Source of the DNA: Kiritimatiellota bacterium B12222
GTDB lineage: Bacteria > Verrucomicrobiota > Kiritimatiellia > SS1-B-03-39 > UBA6053
Direction: 5' to 3'
Assembly: GCA_029719485.1 (NCBI GenBank)
Contig: CP120722.1
Location: forward strand, 930,001-994,000
Length of the DNA: 64,000 nucleotides
Shown: positions 62,101 through 64,000 of the stretch, piece by piece
How positions within the stretch are numbered: position 1 is the stretch's first letter
Layout: the number at the start of each line of letters is the position of its first letter
Program-made: the position numbers and the translations under genes
Notes under the pieces: generated by a model
The model's database searches: none
What the model was told of the DNA's origin: nothing
The model's input: the letters and a program-made list of their open reading frames with translations, nothing else

Positions 62101-62519
62101 TACGTCCGGATACTTCGGGTGTGGCATTGAAGGTGTGTGTCTTTTCCATACGTTGGTTTTATGTGATGGTGATTGGATGTGGTTTGGTGTTGGGCTTGTT
62201 GCTGATTCGCGCAAGTCAACGAACGCGAATTGTGGTGACGATGAGCTTGGTGGCGGGGTTGATTTTAGTCGGTGTTTTTCTGCCGAGTTTTGCGCATGCA
62301 CTGGTCAATGATGCCACGGCCGCTGCGGCGTTGCTGGTCGTGGTTTTATGGTTTGTGTACGATTTGGTGGTGAGGTTGCCTCGAGTACAACAAAAGCGGT
62401 TATCGACAGCACAACCTGAGGTGAATTCCAACCATTCCCCTGTAGAGCGGCAAGATAATGAGCAGGATGCTCCATGTGAAACGAAGAATGACGAAGAGGA
62501 GAGCGATCATGATGCGTAA
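59166..62519 (+). CDS. Giant exported beta-rich membrane protein, PVC-type (partner 1)
   Basis: The start is ATG 59166 (MKYPYTFI) with GAAGGAAG before it. The 1117-residue protein has a signal peptide (cleavage near GFTQE), the N-terminal motif IYIPYQEFWKVFEQENRGVF then LPYEEYRGL (residues 31-59), a long series of beta-rich domains and three transmembrane segments near residues 995-1075, then an acidic tail. The motif occurs in large PVC exported proteins of unknown function. The following gene overlaps it by 11 bp and has the related motif DRVWMSETEYHTL, so the two look like partners of one envelope complex. No catalytic signature is seen. Confidence 0.75.
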   Translation: MKYPYTFIRLFVLTLLCWGLQRGFTQETVENSIYIPYQEFWKVFEQENRGVFLPYEEYRGLMEAAKKASEIPEPDKMEGVLITELSGELNAGDQVVKGKAQVMIEAFSEGWHTVPLQVGEWVISSAQLDGKAARLRKESSGYVLVFEQLKEAPFKHTLLVEFAVPYVKTTANAVERLAMGEKALRFALPEVAVNRWTLSVPDDQVDFNLSDTVAVTEMGATEDPGTIVELFIAGHRSFEVKWTPEVEGAKNMEPVMQVDVDQEFEIQPDRIRSLSTLQLSIDRAPVDRMSFTIADDKERVVTVSSPRLKSWASTSEEDGGQRVEVQFQEPIKGMELLEVESERYEVPELWIAPLIQVEKVARQQGSVVVALDRDLKSVNEKVDGMSRLDVSQLQVVAGKKGTATYGWEYRALPAGVQLTVEAVHPEIVVVTTTSVTIDPRSLTQQVQAQFTVERSGIFQLELSIPEGYEMMDPQSLSSKFKLERHEVGEVVEGRRTVRFDFAQRIDGEVTLTFGLRREDVKTALQTPTGKEVVLEVPVVRGAGKYLVRDSGKMVIGSPAFLALRVVEREGLREDPWNELAIPASMMTLGQAQLGFRYSGDPVQLKIAAKRKEPFTTVTQLLVVQAQTGLVKFHSDLYVQVQYSGIRNLRIDVPTELNDSLRITKEDIRKRELTDAPGLAEGMTAWLLEGPTEFTGRFVIPLEWEMPLSGLDVGVQKDVVIPALIPRGVDRSLGQIILRKAESMDVVVREVGPELTPIDPRHDLLENRQIPDAALAFEYQRAWSLTATLVRYEPVSVKATSIDRGWVRQVITRGGEVSVQALYQIRSVRQRLELRLPEDAVFDSQPLELNGRSVAMERGGDGQVYIPLTGFKADEAVLLELRYSLPKGGEALRLPHFPEDPATQKIFLSVYVPESQVYLGHRGGWNPEVVWVVSDGFRMMPRANQSADMLWSWVRDGVSVTSSPLDRLPTDGQHLLFSTLRPDTSGVALKVCVFSIRWFYVMVIGCGLVLGLLLIRASQRTRIVVTMSLVAGLILVGVFLPSFAHALVNDATAAAALLVVVLWFVYDLVVRLPRVQQKRLSTAQPEVNSNHSPVERQDNEQDAPCETKNDEEESDHDA

Positions 62520-64000
62520 AGCTATTTGTTGTTTAGGACTGCTCCTGGGTGTGTTGCATGCGGGACCTGATTCCCTACGTCAAGTGACTGTTCCTTTGTC
62601 GGAATTACCGTTGTTGTTACAGCAGGGGACGGATCGTGTATGGATGTCGGAAACGGAATATCATACATTGCAAGATCGGGTGGAGGCGCTGGAGGAGTCT
62701 CATCCTCAGGTGCTTCCTGATTTGCGATTACCCTTGCAGGTGGATGTGCATGCACAGTTGGCGGATGATGTGGTGGAAATTGATGCGCAGTGTTTGGTTG
62801 AAGGTGTGTTTACGGGTCTGAATCGCGTGGATTTACCTTTCGAAGGGGTGTATTGGACAGAGGTGTTGTTGGATGGAAAGCCTGCAGAACTCAGGGGGAC
62901 CCCGGGGGGGGTGACGCAGGTGTATTTTGAAGGTCAGGCTATGCGCAGGTTGGATTTAAAAGGGGTGAGTGGATTACCCTTGAAGGAGAATCGACAGGTG
63001 ATGGCGTTTCGTGTGCCGGAAGTGGCGGGTCGTTTGATTTTGCGCGTGCAAAAAGGAACCGACATAGAAGGAGCGGTGGTGAGTGGTCGTGAGCAAACGG
63101 GGGATGAGGTGGCGTATGAATTATTGCCTGAAGAAGGATGGGTACGTGGATCTTTCCGATTGGATCGTCTTTACCGCGCGGAGCCTTTGGAGGTAACGGT
63201 TCATCAACTCCAACACTCCACTTTGTCAGGCCGATTCGAATTGTTTCGTGCCGGGGCGGTGGTGTTTGTACATCATCAGCCTGTGCACTCGCTTCGCTTG
63301 CGCTTACCTGCGGACTTAAAAGTGCAAACCCTCAGTTCTGCGGAGCCTTTGGATTGGGAGAGTCGCATGGAAGGTGACTTTCAGTATGTCGATATCCAAT
63401 TTCGGGGGGAGGTCTTGGGCAGTGTGGAAGTATTGATGACGGGATTGCGAGAGCGGAGGTCTGAAGAGCACTGGCGTCCATTGAATATGGAGGTGGTCGG
63501 GAATACACAAAGTCGAAGTTTGCAAATTCTTCAGCTTGAAGATCCATGGAAAGTTAATCGACTTGATAATGGAAAAGCAGAGATGACGTCTCCCTTAGAG
63601 TTTAAAGGTTTCTTGACGGAAAGTAGTTTAGGGTTGTTTAAAGAGGGTCGATTGTTTGGCTGGATTTTACCTGAGGAAGGGGCATTCCCGGAGGTATGGT
63701 TGCGTGAACAGCAGGGTGATGTAGATGCCTTTGTGAATCTATTGCTTTCGCCCAAGGAAACGCGTTTGGAGTTGGAGGGACATATTACCTTGTTGCCCTT
63801 GCACGCGGGTTTGTTTGGTTGCCGTTTTGTCCTGCCCGCGGGTTGGCAACTGGATACGGTGGATCAGGGGAATAAGGTCTTGGCCTATGATGTGTTGGAT
63901 TTAAAAGATGGACAACGAGAGGTGCAGGTGAGGTTTCCACGACGTACGCCTGCGGGGAGTCCGATACAACTTCATTTCATTGCAGGACTTACGCCGAGGG
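62509..64000 (+). CDS. Giant exported protein, PVC-type (partner 2), 3' end beyond window
   Basis: Open from ATG 62509 (AGGAG seven bases before it; the adjacent ATG 62512 is an alternative) to the right edge, 497 codons without stop. It overlaps the 3' end of partner 1 by 11 bp in another frame, so it is translationally coupled. A signal peptide (MMRKAICCLGLLLGVLHA) is followed by LSELPLLLQQ and DRVWMSETEYHTLQDRV (residues about 45-61), related to the N-terminal motif of partner 1, and then beta-rich sequence (LPLQVDVHAQL, FTGLNRVDLPFEG). A run of eight G at 62904-62911 lies inside. The missing 3' part prevents a call on membrane anchors. Confidence 0.72.
   Translation, partial: MMRKAICCLGLLLGVLHAGPDSLRQVTVPLSELPLLLQQGTDRVWMSETEYHTLQDRVEALEESHPQVLPDLRLPLQVDVHAQLADDVVEIDAQCLVEGVFTGLNRVDLPFEGVYWTEVLLDGKPAELRGTPGGVTQVYFEGQAMRRLDLKGVSGLPLKENRQVMAFRVPEVAGRLILRVQKGTDIEGAVVSGREQTGDEVAYELLPEEGWVRGSFRLDRLYRAEPLEVTVHQLQHSTLSGRFELFRAGAVVFVHHQPVHSLRLRLPADLKVQTLSSAEPLDWESRMEGDFQYVDIQFRGEVLGSVEVLMTGLRERRSEEHWRPLNMEVVGNTQSRSLQILQLEDPWKVNRLDNGKAEMTSPLEFKGFLTESSLGLFKEGRLFGWILPEEGAFPEVWLREQQGDVDAFVNLLLSPKETRLELEGHITLLPLHAGLFGCRFVLPAGWQLDTVDQGNKVLAYDVLDLKDGQREVQVRFPRRTPAGSPIQLHFIAGLTPR

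Noticed and set aside
1-64000. CRISPR array, prophage or restriction/defence island
   Set aside because: No regularly spaced repeats, integrase, phage structural gene or defence signature was found; the only mobile-element gene is the RAYT transposase.

Overview
The window comes from a Gram-negative, polysaccharide-degrading bacterium, most likely of the PVC superphylum (Verrucomicrobiota, Kiritimatiellota or Lentisphaerota). Evidence: seven secreted proteins end in PEP-CTERM sorting signals; a pseudopilin carries the H-X9-DG motif common in PVC genomes; sugar regulators are LacI and GntR/LacI types; there are several glycoside hydrolases, outer-membrane beta-barrels, a GTP-type PEP carboxykinase, and a pair of giant exported proteins starting with a V-[FW]-[LM]-x3-EY-x2-L motif. 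No rRNA, tRNA, CRISPR or prophage was seen, so the assignment rests on gene content.

Layout. 1-2.4 kb: a truncated exported protein, then an SDR plus zinc-less MDR dehydrogenase pair. 2.4-9 kb: an operon of a GH-A-type glycoside hydrolase, a pseudopilin and a membrane protein; an intergenic multi-hairpin element; a GH38-like DUF5054 hydrolase; and a small secreted protein. 9.1-18.3 kb: a tightly packed ten-gene minus-strand operon (three SDRs, one zinc-less MDR, a quinone oxidoreductase-like MDR, two Gfo/Idh/MocA enzymes, a membrane protein and two PEP-CTERM proteins), divergent from a LacI regulator. 19.8-23.6 kb: four monocistronic PEP-CTERM genes. 24-36.3 kb: a GntR/LacI regulator divergent from a protein of unknown function coupled to a GH38 alpha-mannosidase, then a 1282-residue discoidin-domain GH-A hydrolase and a large cytoplasmic protein of unknown function. 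36.4-50.2 kb: cell-envelope genes (PEP-CTERM-like, beta-barrels, SOUL, DUF2306, AsmA-like, two giant exported helical-repeat proteins) and a fatty acid cis/trans isomerase. 50.3-53 kb: a RAYT transposase and a NhaP-type antiporter enclosed by an exact 21-bp inverted repeat. 53-64 kb: SDR, pckG, a small exported protein, HrpB helicase, and two giant exported proteins (the second runs off the window).

How it fits together. A 17-bp palindrome TGTAT-N7-ATACA (one copy with a single mismatch) occurs at five promoters: the GH lipoprotein, the DUF5054/secreted-protein divergent pair, two PEP-CTERM genes, and the divergent regulator/mannosidase region. This looks like the regulon of the GntR/LacI protein at 24000-25124. 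The picture is of mannose-containing or related glycan breakdown by GH38-type and GH-A enzymes, followed by oxidation of released sugars by the SDR/MDR/Gfo-Idh set, together with surface PEP-CTERM proteins. Substrates are inferred; no transporter or sugar kinase lies in the window. The strongest candidates for something undescribed are this operator network, the dehydrogenase operon with embedded PEP-CTERM genes, and the 21-bp repeat-bounded transposase/antiporter unit.
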